NCBI GenBank assembly: GCA_018292915.2
Contig: JACVVK020000055.1
Span: forward strand, 62,501-126,500
DNA from: Batillaria attramentaria
Lineage: Eukaryota; Mollusca; Gastropoda; Batillariidae
Length of the DNA stretch: 64,000 nucleotides
Direction of reading: 5' to 3'
Positions 10,208-23,525 of this stretch are shown piece by piece. The notes below the pieces were generated by a model. The model was not told the origin of the DNA, did no database searches, and was given only the letters and a program-made list of their open reading frames with translations. A program made the position numbers and the translations under genes. How positions within the stretch are numbered: the first letter of the stretch is position 1; each line of letters begins with the position of its first letter.

Positions 10208-13200
10208 CTAGAGCTTGCAGAAGTGCAGCGTTTTTCTACTCAGTCCCTCCTCATGCTTTCTTTGTCTGTGTCTGCGTAGTGTAGAGGAATCCGAGTAAGC
10301 CACCCCGCAGTCCTTGCATTTGAATGGCTTTTCACCTGTGTGCGTGCGCATGTGTTTGACACGGCTGCTCTCGCGTGCAAAACTTAAGTCGCATTCTGAG
10401 CACTTAAAAGGTCTCTTATCGCTGTGTGACACCATGTGGATGCGAAGGTCACCGGCTGTGCTGCACCATTTCCCACAGTGGCTACACATGAACGGCTTCA
10501 CCCCTGAATGTCGGTGCATGTGCTGGTTCAGGTCGTTTTTCTGAGTGAAGGTCGCTCCACACTGTGTGCAAAGGTACGGCCTTTCCCCAGAATGCACACG
10601 TCGATGGCGCGTCAGGTGGCTGGAATAGTTGAAGGCCCTGGAGCAGTCTGGACATTTGTAGGGTTTGATACCATCATGCAAGCGCATGTGAAACTTAAGG
10701 CTCCCTTTGGAGGCATAAATACCACCACAGACCTGACACAAAAACTTGGTTATTTGAGGAACTGTTCTGGATTTCCTTGACTTATACTGCTTCAAGGCTG
10801 GCTCTCCCTGGAAAGAAAAAAAAGGCCACAAATCCTTGGTACAGAAATAAGCAAAAAGCAACTCTGTGTCATCTGACAGCTGGCAGTGTCTGGCATAATG
10901 AATGTAATAACCTTAAGGCCCTAATTTTGAGATTTTTATGCTCACAGATGGGCTGTTTTGGTGATTTCTAGTATCACACCACTGTGACACATGCAAATAC
11001 AAATTTTTACATGCACAGAAAGACTGACTGAAGCCAAAATGCAAGAGCTGGTGACAGTGTGGTTACAACACTCCACCTTGTAGCTGCCTTTTCCTTCTTT
11101 GCACGGCCATTATATGTCAGCATTTCTTGTTTTGGTTTTTTTTGCTGCCACAACTCTTTGCCGGCTCCAATGGTGTTCCTCCCTGGTAATGAGTGGAATC
11201 CACGCAGGGCTCGGAAGCTGGGGCAATTTTTATTTTATTTTATTATGCATGATGGAGATGAGGATGATGGTAAAATGATGCTATGGAGGTCCGTGTGGTT
11301 TGGGACTGCGGAACAGGGCCGCATTCCACGCTTCCTGTCATAAATTACCTGGCATTAACCAGGCCCGGCAACTACGGTGCCGGCTGTGTAATCATACACA
11401 TCATAAGACATGTCATACTAAGCACCCTCAAAGTTGCACCCGTGAAGTGGGTGAATCTCGGCAGTCTGGCAGCAGCCTCCCCACTGGGCCCATAGCACAC
11501 CTGCTCTGGGTAGGAGCTGACTTGGGTAGGAAAAATCCCACTTGCCTCGGATGGGACTCGAACCCGGGTCTCCCGGTCCATGGTCCAAAGTGCTAGCCAC
11601 AGCACTACGGGGGCTGGTAAATGTCAGCATGTTGCATTCAGAGCTCTACTAATCTGCCGTGTAATGGCAAAACAAAGTAAGTCCACTGACACCATTTCAG
11701 GGAAAAGACCACTATGTCAATGTCTCATCTTGAAAATCACCCCTTTTCCCATATAATGACAGCATGGACTTACAGTGTACTTTCATTTGCCATTACATGG
11801 CAGTAATCTCTAAGACAGACTATTTTGAACACACAAATGCAACTGTTCCAAAAATGAAGTCTCTCTATATAAAACCTAGTAATTACAGCAACAGCACCTT
11901 TAAGAAATTCCAACTAACACTCTCTGAAGATTTATCTTGTCCTCTGAAGGCTACTTGGCCAAATTTTGGGAGCAAGCTAGTTTTGTTTGTGCCTTTGGTT
12001 TGTACATGTATGTATGTCACTATGTGTATATAAATTTCTTTGTGCACACCCGCTCATGCACACACAAAGACACACACACACCCTGGCTTCATATCCGTGT
12101 CAGACATTGGTCATAGACTGATTCAATTTTAAAATGTCCGATTACTTTCTTCCAAAGCAAACATGTCGAATCATTTTTTGTGTCACAGTGGACAATACTC
12201 ACGACAAATGGCCTTTACTTTTCCTATCAGCCAACATCTTGTCCAATTATAGTTCCCATAGGTCTGTATGAAACCCTGACACACATTACATGCATTTTAA
12301 CCACAGTCTTCCTCAATTAATTTGTCTCATACTGAAAAAGTCATACAGGTAGTCTGGATTATTCCGTTAGCAGCAAGACCAAGGTTAAAAATTTTCTCGC
12401 TGAAACTGACTGAAAACATGGTTGACCTGACAAACATAACATGATGCTAATGACTTCTAGCAACAGCAATCTTACTACCTCAGTGTTCAGCATCACGGAC
12501 AGTTGTATGTCTGCATCCTCCTCCTGATCCTCTTCAACTTGTTCCTCTGCTGCCTCTTCCCCATCTGATGATGGCTTGTCTTCTGAATCTAATGCTGCTC
12601 GCCTGTCAATGCCACCTGCTGAACAACTTCTGTATGCACTTTGATGCTGTAAAATCTATGAAGGGTGCAAGTTCTGTCACAAATGCTTCTACATTTGTAC
12701 TTCTAGTTGCCAGTTGGTCCAAATAAATTTGATAATGATAACCTACACAAAAATAAGGCTTACTTTATTCCATATATACAAATGCGGGACATTTCAAAGC
12801 ACAGATTTCTACCTACTTCTGAATGCAAGCTGGTGTCCAAATACGGATAAGACAGTTATAATTATGTGGGGCCTAGAAAGCGTGACCTTCGATTACCAAA
12901 TTTCATCGAAACCTATATGTATTGGGGCGCAGCAGCAAAAACAAAGAAACAACAACAACAACAAAAGATTTTTTTTTTTTAAAAAGGCGGCAAACCATCA
13001 CCGTTCATACCTGGATGAAAATTCCGCTGGTGCTGAGAAAGCCTTCCAGGTTGAGAAAACGAAGAACCACACTCCTTGCAAACATAGGATCTCCGTTTGC
13101 GTTTCATTACTCTTCTCTTTGCTTTGGACCGGAGAGAATCAGAACGTGTTTGTGTGTCATGGATTTCCTGCTCACACTCTCCCTGGTTCTGTGTGGAGGT

Positions 13201-13796
13201 GTTGTCATGCACATTATGATCCTCTTTGATGACGTGGAGTTGTGTTAGAGTGCCATCACTTTGCTCTGCTAGGGAGCCACACTGTGTACAGGCAGATGGG
13301 AGCAGAGCATTACAGAAAATGCAGAGGTAGGCTTGAGTGGGTTTTGTGTCTTTGAGGCACTGGAATCTGCACAGACATGTGGAAAGGCCGGTTAAAAGAT
13401 ACATGTACCACAGTAATACAGATCCACTTTACACAATATAACCCGTAGGTGCACACTAATTAAACAGACACTTTATTTCTAAAGCAGAAATTGACATCCG
13501 GAAAAGTCCATTCCAAGAATCTTTTGTAAACATGTTTTCATACTTTGGAACTCCTTTTTAGTTTGTAGTAATGAGTAGGAATTAACTTTTTAAATTTAAG
13601 GGGATCGAGGTTTCCTCATGCAGGTATAGCCATCAAAGGTCAATCCTTACTGCTGAAGCAGGAAGCTGGCAATCTGAGTATCAGACTGCAGACCCTGTTC
13701 CTGCCCAACTTGATGCCACTGTACATAAACATCTTTCCTAATGCTGAGCGGCATGTTCTCCATGGGCATCTCCATGGCCGGCATCTTTTGATCGAA
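10208..13796 (-). CDS. C2H2 zinc-finger protein, paralogue of the first gene; 5' end not found
   Basis: Likely a nuclear DNA-binding protein. Exons on the minus strand: 13796-13651, 13366-13011, about 12646-12479 and 10807-10208 (stop). The first visible exon holds [20 protein letters not shown] followed by LLQQ and ends in phase 2 inside a Gln codon, exactly like the first gene. The second opens with CxxC-x7-CxxC, then a basic stretch and one finger. The third is acidic (EE/ED runs). The last encodes six C2H2 fingers with TGEKP and SGERP linkers. Joining exon two (ends in phase 1) to exon three needs acceptor 12618 rather than 12646; which is used is unresolved. The upstream exons, possibly including a THAP domain, were not recognised. 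Confidence 0.8.
11165..11617 (-). repeat. tRNA-headed SINE-like repeat, family 2, copy B
   Basis: The minus-strand head near 11617 has a B box (gggttcgagtcccatccg) and an upstream A-box-like tggctagcactttgg. The body matches the copy at 4915-5362. It lies in the intron before the last exon of the second zinc-finger gene. Confidence 0.7.
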
Positions 13797-13968
13797 CTGA
13801 AACAGCAACTGATAAGCATCATCATTTTTTTCCCCCCAAGAATCCATGCATTGTCCATTCGGCGTCAGACAGGTATGAATACAAAATGGTGTGTTGATGG
13901 TTTAATGGTGGTCTTTCGATACTCCAGATCGCAATGTGTGTGTGTGTCAATGTCGATCGAGACAGTGC

Positions 13969-13999
<31 letters not shown>

Positions 14000-14563
14000 T
14001 GCGCCATATCTGAAGACTATGTAAGGGGACAGGATGGTATCGTGACGTCCATAACATTGACAAAGCACAAGACAGTATCCAGTATCAGTATTTTTGGACA
14101 CAAAGATAAGTACAGATAGCAGCTAATCACACCAGACCTGCTCCTTTCCGTTCGTTATTTTAGACTTTCAGAGGGAAGCCAAAACTGTACATTATTTTCG
14201 CATTCCCATGTGGCTGAAAAATCAGTCACTAATTTATCTAAATGTTTTATTGCATAGACTGAATTATAACTTAACCAGTTTTGCATTTTGCTGCTCGATA
14301 AACTGCGGCCTGGATTTGTTTTTACAGACCAAACCACAACAAATTGGAAGGAATTTAGCTCTGTATGATTGTCATCTAGGCGTTCCCAAACTTACACGCT
14401 GTAGCTCCCTGATAGCTCACTGGCTGACACAGGTGCATACAGAGTAGTGGAGGAACGACTAGCAAAAGCTGTGTATTTCCGTGCGCACGCGGGTGTGCGT
14501 GTTTTTGTTTTTGTGTATGTGTGTGTTTATCAGTCTGTGAGTCAGTCAGTGAAAGCTGCCGGC

Positions 14564-14565
<2 letters not shown>

Positions 14566-14599
<34 letters not shown>
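14566..14599. repeat. (GT)n microsatellite
   Basis: Perfect dinucleotide run. Confidence 0.95.
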
Positions 14600-14601
<2 letters not shown>

Positions 14602-15649
14602 GGCACGGCGCCGGGCCGGGCGGGTGTACTCAGTAGTATGGGATCAGTGTGTGTGTCAGCCTGGTGTGTGAGACGACTACAGCGGTTATGCCGTGTCCGT
14701 CACGAGTAGTGTGTGTCAGCCTGAGTGCATGGTGTGAGTGTGTTTCACTCATATACAATGATATGTCGTATTTAATGTTGACGATCCGCGTAGACTTCCA
14801 TGTATGCACTGACTCAGTCTACAGAAAAAAAAAAAAAAAAAACTTTCTGACAACAAAAAAACTTGAACCCTGACCCGGCGACGTGGAATTTGTACTCTCT
14901 CAGTACTATATGGACATTTTGTAGGCGGACGGAAGTATAAGTCAGTTCAGCCCGTTTGTTGCTTTTGTTTTCAGTTGTCCGGCAGTTTCAAGTTGCTGTA
15001 GAAGTGTATACTGCCGTGACTGACATCAGTTCTAAGGGCTGAAACGACTCGGAAGATCGTCAACATCAGTTACACGGCAAAAACTGAGTCAGTCCGGCGT
15101 CGTTGACTGACTGAGCAGACGACTGATATGGAACGGCCGAAGCACTGAACACCGACTTAACCGCCGGTCAACGACACTGATTACACCGGCTGATGAGTCG
15201 CCACTGACACTGATGAATATCGTAGAATAGACGATATGACTGACTGACTGGCCGGAGTGGAAACCGCGGTGGTTCAGTAACCGTTGAGATGATTACTGAG
15301 GTATCTGACTGACTTCAGTCGGCCGGACTGATCCAGAGCCGCCGTACTGGCCGCCGGTTTGAATCCCTGGTGGGCAGGAATTTGAACGGATTCAGTCCGG
15401 ATTTTTCCTGTCCAAATCGAGTAAAAACTGAATCACGTCGGCGCAGACTCTCGCCGGTGTACTGTGACACACGCACGCACAACTTGAACATCATAGTCAA
15501 CTGTGCACGCCAAAAATTCCACGTCCCGTGGCGTGGGGGTAACTGACAGAAATACTGTCGTACGCACCACTGGTTGCACAGTGAATAGCAGGGTGAAGGT
15601 TTGTGATAAAGCTAAAACTGATATTCCGACTTGTTTCTCTCTGTCCTGT

Positions 15650-15803
15650 GTGTGTGTGTGCACTGACGGTGTGTGTGTGTGCCGTGTGTGTGCGTGTGTG
15701 GAGGGGGGGGGGTGAGTGTCAGTCGGTGTCGGTGTGTGTGTGTGTGTGTGTGTGTGTGGAGTGTGTCAGTGTCGGTGTGTGAGTGTCTGTGTCTGTGTGT
15801 GTG
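15650..15803. repeat. Imperfect (GT)n tract
   Basis: GT-rich interrupted repeat including a short G run and repeated gtgtcagtgtcggtgtg units. Confidence 0.85.
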
Positions 15804-16825
15804 TCCACCTTCTGTAAAACTGACTGACTCGTCTCGACTGAAAGACTTTTGTCGAGGTACGCCTGCGCTTCGTCCTCAGGCAAACTGCCGGTAGGGTAGA
15901 GATGCACTGATCAGCTGAAGTAAGACTGATACGAATATGAATCTGACGTTCAACATTTGTGAGCTGTATCGAGGAAGAACTCAGTGACATTTCTTTCCGG
16001 CCATCGGCGTTCCGTTCAGCCCGTCAGTGCAGTCAGGCACGGTAAACCCGCCGTCAACATCCCGCACCAGGCTCAGGGCGGGTAAACGCCTGTGCCGGAT
16101 TTGTGATACGCTGTCCGGCCGGTGGCCCGGTAATATCAGTGTAGGTGAAAACACACAACCTTGATATTCAGGCTTGTATCTGACAAAGTTTAAGTTTGTG
16201 CGGCATCTTTTGCACTCTAAGAGATTGGCGCACCTGCACGTGGCAGGTCAGTAAAGCTGCCCGGAAAAGTAGCAGTAAGTTGGCGTACCGGCTGAGTTTT
16301 ACGAAATTGGCGAGATTCACTTTAGTGTCAGTGCAAACTGCTTTAACTTCGATGTATCGCGAGGCCGATGTCATCGCGGCCGAGTTCAGTTCGGTGCTCA
16401 AAAGCATCCACACCGCACCAAACACGCGTCTCAACTGAGATATCTAATGGTTACACAAATGGCAACTGATCAGCAGTTAACTTTCGGCAGTCACGTTCAG
16501 TCTCTTTTGTGCAAAAAAATAAAAAAAATAAATAAAAACCACGTGCATTTCAGGTTAGTGACACACTGTGCAGAAAGATCGCTGTATCGCAGCTTGGTGG
16601 TACGCCGGCTGTGAAGCCTTCGGTGATACGCCGTACAAAACAGCGCTCAGTGGCTCTAAACCACGCTGATCGTATGACCCTGACAATCAAAACTGATTCC
16701 GGCTGAGTCTTCTGATCAGTTATGAATTTGTGCACACTACATACGATTTCGCTCACGGAGCTTTAGGAAGCAGATAATACTATCACCGATAACGGCTACA
16801 GATAACACTTTCTGTCTGTCTCTTG

Positions 16826-16846
16826 CTCTCTCTCTCTCTCTCTCCG

Positions 16847-16889
<43 letters not shown>
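16826..16889. repeat. (CT)n and (CA)n compound microsatellite
   Basis: A CT run is followed after a short spacer by a CA run. Confidence 0.93.
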
Positions 16890-16890
<1 letters not shown>

Positions 16891-17416
16891 TCGGCATAAT
16901 AAGGATCCCAATACTGAGGGCTACCCGTCCAGCCGTTGTTTGCACACAAGCAGTTTAAACCATCCATTTAATCGGCCATGTGGAACGCGTTAGAAAACCG
17001 GTTTGTGCCCAGGGCTCCAGTGGGTCAGACAGAGCCCACATGGCCGGCCAGTGTTTACATTTAATTACCCCGCTGCTGGAATACGCAATACAGACCAACT
17101 CGCCTCAACTTGTATTCTGAAAACTCAACTGAAGAAAAACGGGGATCGTGTGAGTTTCTCGAAGCAAAAGACTGAAGCGAAATCGCCGCCATCATAGTTC
17201 AAGTTTTATTTACCTTGACTACGTCGTTTTTGAAAGGGCGCCACGGTAACATTTTTATTTGAAATCATGAGTTAAAACGCCTGAACTGAAAATCAGTGTT
17301 GCCACCACGAACAACTCGTAAAATCAATAATGAATAAAACAAAAGAGTTTTAGTGCACACACTGCAGTTATCGGCGACTGCAAGGAGTGAGTCTACATAT
17401 ATTAATAAGATCATCT

Positions 17417-17500
17417 ACTTCCGGTTGCCGCAATAGCTCGGGAAAGCGGCGGTCAGGAAGTCTGATGCAAGTGAAGGGAAGATCCGAGGGTTCGAGTCAC
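17417..17500 (+). repeat. Possible tRNA-derived SINE head
   Basis: An A-box-like aatagctcgggaaagcgg and a B box gggttcgagtc are about 50 bp apart, followed by a pyrimidine-rich segment. It does not look like an intact tRNA gene. A similar but weaker B-box block (ggtttgaatccc) lies at 15355-15366. Confidence 0.35.
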
Positions 17501-18117
17501 ACTATTGCTTCTTCTTTTCTTTCCCTCTCCTTTTTTCTCTTTTTTTTTTTCTTCTTTCTCATCCGTAGTTTATTTTATTTATTTATTTCCGTTTATATTT
17601 CATAATGCTCGAGATCACTTTTAAAGTTCTTATCAAATAAGAAGTGATCTTCAAAGCCGGATATTTATTACAATCATTGCAAATAATCTGATGTTTGGAG
17701 TCATGTTTGTTTGTGTGTGTGTTTTTTTATTTTAAATATTATCAAATACCGCCCGGCAATCGAAACATCATATTATTTGCGGCTATCTTTTAGTTGCTTC
17801 ACCAGTTTCAACAACTTGACCATTGTCCAAACTGACACATGCATTTGCTGTTTTCTTTCCCCCGAGTCTTTCCCCATGCCTTTTTCATATTAAAAAAAAA
17901 AGTTTTTGCAAGACTACAGACACAGCCCATAGGCGCGGAGGGGAGAGGGTGGGGGTGGGTTGCGGGCGAACTGACCTCCGGCCTCACTGAGCCGGGGTGT
18001 TGTTTTTAGATGGCCTGGTTGGGCAGATCTTTAGGGCCCCCCCCTAACTTGACATTCTGAGTGGAAAAAAAGCTGTACAAAAAGAAAAAGAAGGAAAGAG
18101 ACGAAGAAGAAGAAAAG

Positions 18118-18248
18118 AGGAGAAACCAGAGCTTGAAACTAAAGCTCCATAATCCCGTCTCAGTCGCCCCCCCCCCTCCCCCCACACACACAATTGTTTG
18201 AGGAGAAACTAGAGCTTGAAACTAAAGCTCCATAATCCCCCCCCCCCC
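18118..18248. repeat. 83-bp tandem duplication
   Basis: The sequence aggagaaac(c/t)agagcttgaa...actaaagctccataatccc occurs twice, at about 18119-18159 and 18201-18240, each followed by a C run and caattgttt. It is a local tandem duplication with a C-tract that varies in length. Confidence 0.8.
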
Positions 18249-18289
18249 CCACACAATTGTTTTAGGTTGGTTTGGTTTGATTTGGTTTG

Positions 18290-18294
<5 letters not shown>

Positions 18295-18378
<84 letters not shown>
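18295..18378. repeat. (GT)42 microsatellite
   Basis: Perfect GT run of about 84 bp. Confidence 0.97.
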
Positions 18379-18379
<1 letters not shown>

Positions 18380-19305
18380 CATTTGTTTTCACATGCCCCA
18401 AGGGGTATTTGAATAAACGAATTTGACTCGGAGTCACTGTTGTATCTATATCATCACCGACGTAAACTTGACCTGAGAAAATTGGCAAGCTATTATTAAT
18501 TTGTTGTTGTTGCCGGATTCCACCTTGCCGTAGCCTGCTTTGCCCGGTCAGTGTGTGTTTGGCACACATGCTTTCTCAGAGTCGTTATGTTTTAACTGCA
18601 ATCAGATTCTAAAGTGTGCTCCGGCCGGGTCGACTGGAAACATCAGTAGCTGGACCAGCTGGCCCCGGTTTTGTCTACACTACGCTGGACAGTAGGAAGT
18701 TAGGAACCAAAAGTGCTAGTAAGAAATAGAAGGGCGGCCCTTTTTCAGTGTGCAGAATTTACAGCGATGTAAAGGTCAAGTCGACCTGTGCCTTGTCAGT
18801 TTTATTCAAGCACGGCACTTTGGCTGATAATCAGTGCGAGCTGAATCACCACTCAACTATATATCAGATTGCTGGTAATTTATCAGAACAGCAGCTTTCA
18901 CTCTTATTACATGCGGTAAAAACTTTTCCTAAATAACTGGCCAAGAATGTATAAATCTTTGACAACTAATTATAACAAACTGGGGGGGGGGGGGGGTATG
19001 GGGCGTGATGTCTGTGTTGTATATCTGTCCTGTTTTTGTGTGTATGTGCACTCATCAATATCTTTTTTTTGTGCCAAGTACAGTAGTAATCATACATGCA
19101 TACATGTGATGGTGGCAACAGCCCGCAGCCACTGGGCGTTCAATGGTACAAATTATTGATGTAATGGTGCTATGATAATACTCAGTGTATATACAGTCAG
19201 ATAAAGTTGTCCGTACAATGGTGTATATCATCAATTCAGTAAATTTATCTCAGAACAATAAATCCAGAAATCGTCTTCTGTTTTTTACTTTGTGCTTTCT
19301 CTCTC

Positions 19306-19424
<119 letters not shown>

Positions 19425-19505
19425 TGGCTGATTCTGTGGAAGCTAAGGTATGTATGTGCTGCGTGTGAGTGTGTGTGGGTGTGGGTGGGTGGGCGGGTGG
19501 AAGTG

Positions 19506-19507
<2 letters not shown>

Positions 19508-19570
<63 letters not shown>
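19508..19570. repeat. (GT)n microsatellite
   Basis: Perfect GT run; with the preceding CA tract it forms an inverted pair less than 100 bp apart. Confidence 0.96.
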
Positions 19571-19571
<1 letters not shown>

Positions 19572-20548
19572 ATTTTATCTAGGAGGTATGTTTAGTAATG
19601 TTTAATTGTATAGGTATGTTTAGTCTTCTGCAGATCCTTCTGCTTTTTATGTTGAGTGAGTGACTGTGATGATTGACCCGACACCACACAACATTCCTAT
19701 GTTTCATTGTTTTACCCGTTGAAACACATGGCAATAAATTATTATTATTATTATTATTATTACACGTGCACTCATCAATATCTCTGCATGCACTGTATCA
19801 GTGTCCCCAAAATTTTCCACGAATTAATAAAAAATTTTGAAGTATGACTTTTTTCAGATCTGAGCCAGTGACATAAACTGGATTTATGTAGTATGTGACA
19901 CAGGAAAAAAAATACTTTTTAGCCTATTTAGATCTCAAAACTTTCGAGGAAACTGTTTTTTTCTGAACCTTTGTCTGAATAGAACGCCCCTGTGCAAATG
20001 CGCGGAGGGCATTCTGTGAATTAAGAAAAGGGCCAGGGGTCGCATTACCTCGTGACAGTTTGCGTCAGTTTACTTTGCTCTTTAAAAGTGCTGCATCAGC
20101 AAAAAAAAAAAAAAAAAAAAGGCTATTTCTGCGCAAACACTTATCTTTTTTGAACACATATTACAACTGAAACGCATGTGCAAAATATCTGTTCAGTTTT
20201 TGACTCACGGAATAAAAAAAAAAAAGAAAGAAATCTTTCTCATTGCTCATTTAGCATCCGAGCTAAATCACATTTTTTGTAATTTTTCGTTAACTTTAGA
20301 CCAAAATACCAAGTTAATCCTACCATAAATACACGTAACAAAGTTGATTTTTAATCCATTTACAAAACTCTACCTGAAACACCAAAAATTTATTTGCTTA
20401 AACGTAGCCGCTATGGAATGCAAAACTAAGCTGTTTAGATGCGTTCGTCCTGCCGCCGTACACTGACAGTCAGAATATATTATATGTAATAGACCTAATA
20501 CCCTTAAACGTATACTTTATTAGTACTGACACATTGATCAGTCCTTAC

Positions 20549-20550
<2 letters not shown>

Positions 20551-20626
<76 letters not shown>
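20551..20626. repeat. (CA)n microsatellite
   Basis: Perfect CA run of about 38 units. Confidence 0.97.
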
Positions 20627-20627
<1 letters not shown>

Positions 20628-21952
20628 CTGAACACGATTAATAATAATAAAGGCACTGTAATGCAATAGTATCTTTGATGGCCACTGGTCTTCTCGCCAA
20701 CGTACTCGGGGTATATATAAAATAAATGCTTTTAGTTAGCCCCGCAGGGTGGAGATTGATGGACAGCAGAAATATTAACAGCGAAGGAGGGGAAAATGGA
20801 CAAAGCAAGCCGATCATGTCTCCTGTACTGTCGTCCCGCAGTCCGCATACTAGGAAATTCCTGTGTATTATTGGTTAAGAAATCTTGATTCATCCAGTCA
20901 GTGATAGACAAACCGTGTCAGATGGACTAAACTCCCTACCGTGTACAAAACGGTCACTTCACTGATTTCACAATACTACTGGTTTACTAGAATAAAACGA
21001 CCTTGACACAGTGAGCTGAATGCAGTGCCGCGAGTCACCAAGCCGCAATCAACTGCATAAAGCACCATCGAGACCGGTCGAATGTCTTTCTGGGAAATTC
21101 GGCTTCAACACTATATATACACCTCGCTCGCCTGTTACACAAACACAGATCAACTGGATGTAACTGTAAGTAACATATCTGTTGTGTATGTGTTTCTTGC
21201 TTTTCTTATTTACTTATATCTTAATGATTTACTTAGGGATGTATTGGATACAAGTTTTGTTGTTGTTGTTGTTTTCTCAGTTTCTTTCCTTTTCATATAT
21301 TCTGTATTGTGATGTGTAGTGCACTGTATTGTATTGTGTGTGCTTGTAAAAAAATGAGATTTGCCAAAACAACGTTAAAAATGTCTTTATCGAGTTTTTT
21401 TTTTAAAAAATCTGTTCTCTCGGGCACTCTTATCTGCAAGGTGTTGTTGTGAACGACTGCAAAAAAAAAAGAAAAAAGAAAAAAAAAAGAGCTGTAATGG
21501 TGGTTGACATCCTACAGCAGTATGGACGTCAAAAGGTCGCAGTTGAATGCAAGTACGCAATCACCTTTGTAATTCAAAGTTTTTGCTTTATACGAACTGC
21601 ATATACAACGCTCATGGGTATAATTTAGATTCTCAGAACTTGATCAGTACTGTTATGTAGTGTTCTGCATTTTTGAGAAATGCCCGACTCACTACCTGTG
21701 CCTACCTGGTTAGCTAGACCAGTCCGGCTGAACGGGGAAGGGTAACTGATACACCCCGACTCGTCTCACTCCCTTGGAAATACCTCGCCAAAACTGACTG
21801 CCATCCAAGCTTTAATCTCCATCCTGCAGGACTAGCTGAAAACATTTTTTATAGCAAAAATACACCAAGTCCACGAGACAGAAAACACAGTATAAACACC
21901 CCGGCTTAGTTGGCAAGAAGGCCAGTGGTCATCAAAGATATTCTCACATTCA

Positions 21953-23066
21953 GAATACAGAATACTTTATTGATCCCAGATTTGGGAAATTGCAGTTCTG
22001 GCCCGCATACTAATAAGACACACAACTGATAAACATTTTGATAAAAGAGACTACAAAAATAAGTAAAACAGACAGTCTTGACCAGTAAAATTACATGTAC
22101 TTAAAATCAAGAATAAAACACACTATCACATAATAAAATTTCAACACGCATTGACACACCCATTCCGGCATTCACGCTGCACATTCACGCTGCACATTCA
22201 CTTGCTCTAATCTTTCTCTCTCTCCTCGATCCCCACACACACCCCTCTCTCTCTCGTGTGCGTTCTGCTTGAGTTGGCAGCTCTAACAGCCATGGGCAGA
22301 AATGATCTTGAATATCTGGTAGTCCTTGCTCTTGGTACTCTAAACCTACCACTGCGTACTATAGTCAAGCTGTCGCAGTCCTGTCTGAGGGGACGTGTTT
22401 CGTCACTGAGGATGTCAGTCAGTTTGTTCTTCGTTCGTCGGTCGTACAGTGTACCAAGTGTGTCTTGTGTCCTCCCGATCACCCCACCCGCTTTCTTGAT
22501 CAGTTTATCCAACCTACCACTATCCTGTTTTGTCAGATTCCAACCCCAGCAAGTTAGGCCAAAAGACAATACACTACAAACTACTGATGAGTAAAACATT
22601 TGAAGAAGCTGAGGACAGACATCAAAAGACCTCAGTTTTCTCAGACAGTACAGACGTGTGTGTGCTTTCTTAAGGACAGAATCGGTGTTTTGGTTCCAGC
22701 TCAAGGTGTTATCCAGCACAACCCCTAGATACTTATACGTCTGCACACGTTCGACTTCTGCCCCTTTGATGAAGACAGGGCAAGGTGTAACTTTGTTCTT
22801 CCTGAAGTCGATCACCATTTCCTTAGTTTTGTTTACATTTAGGTGGAGAAAATTTCTGTCAAACCAGTCCACAAAGTCGTCAATCTCGTGTCTGTAGTTA
22901 GAGTCGTCATCGTCAGTGATCTGTCCAGTCAGTGCAGTGTCGTCGGCGTACTTGTCAATGATACAGTCATCGTGAGAGGCCCTACAGTCAGCTGTATACA
23001 GAGAGAACAGGAAGGGGGAGAGAACCGCCCCCTGGGGCGCGCCGGTATTGGTAAAAAATACCGGCG
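21953..23066 (-). mobile_element. 5'-truncated non-LTR retrotransposon with reverse-transcriptase core
   Basis: On the minus strand an open frame from about 23060 to the stop at 22207 encodes the C-terminal part of a LINE reverse transcriptase. It shows TNTGAPQGAVLSPFLFSLYT (fingers/palm), then the catalytic YADDTAL box at about 22940-22965, then KTKEMVIDF and TYKYLGVVLD, the thumb-type landmarks of CR1/Jockey/Rex-like elements. The C-terminal frame runs into a GAGAGA-rich low-complexity end. The 3' UTR is about 250 bp and ends in tgggatcaataaagtattct with short terminal repeats. The 5' break is at about 23066, beside an ataccggcg/cgccggtat inverted motif. Endonuclease and N-terminal RT parts are missing, so it is not autonomous. 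Confidence 0.88.
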
Positions 23067-23467
23067 TCTATCAGTGTCTAATCGTGAGCAGATGTGTGTC
23101 AGATTTTTAAAAAAAAATCTGAAGTCGTTATGATAGTATTGTCTGTTTCCTAAAGCTCCACTTATAAGCGAAATCGTATGTAGAGTGCACAAAGTCATAA
23201 CTAATCAGAATAAGAATCAGAATCAGTTTTGATTGTCAGGGGCACACGATCAGCGTGGTTTTGAGCTAGCGCTGTTTTGCACTGCATATCGATCAGTCGC
23301 CAAAGCCGGGCTTCAGACTTAATTATCAACCTGAAATCCACGTTTTTTTGCATGAACTAGATTAAATGCCGTAAGTTAACTGCTGATTGCCACTCGTGTA
23401 ACCATTAGATATTTTGTCAAGCCAAGGGTTTTTACCCACCCTGCCGATTCTGCGACTTCTCAGTTTG

Positions 23468-23525
23468 TCGTAGAATGTATACGTGACGTTCTACAATCTA
23501 TCCGTAGAACGTAAACATTCTACGA
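23468..23525. repeat. Foldback (inverted repeat) TCGTAGAATGT...ACATTCTACGA
   Basis: Arms 23468-23494 and 23504-23525 pair except for a 5-base gap in the second arm; the loop is 9 bases. Confidence 0.8.

Larger units (their letters stand above)
13797..16500. other. Upstream region with GT repeats and a CpG-rich, CTGA-dense segment
   Basis: No gene is recognised. It holds GT/GA microsatellites (13936-14000, 14566-14599, 15650-15800). From about 14900 to 16440 it is relatively CpG-rich and dense in ACTGA/CTGAC words, with CCGGCCGG clusters. Because it lies upstream of the minus-strand zinc-finger gene, it could contain that gene's promoter and first exon, but I cannot place either. Confidence 0.35.

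Noticed and set aside
18222..18569. Long Thr-His or Cys-Val reading frames here and at about 28601, 31159, 32256, 34373, 36510, 50368, 54984 and 55282
   Set aside because: They are translations of GT/AC dinucleotide runs, open only because a dinucleotide repeat has no stop codon.
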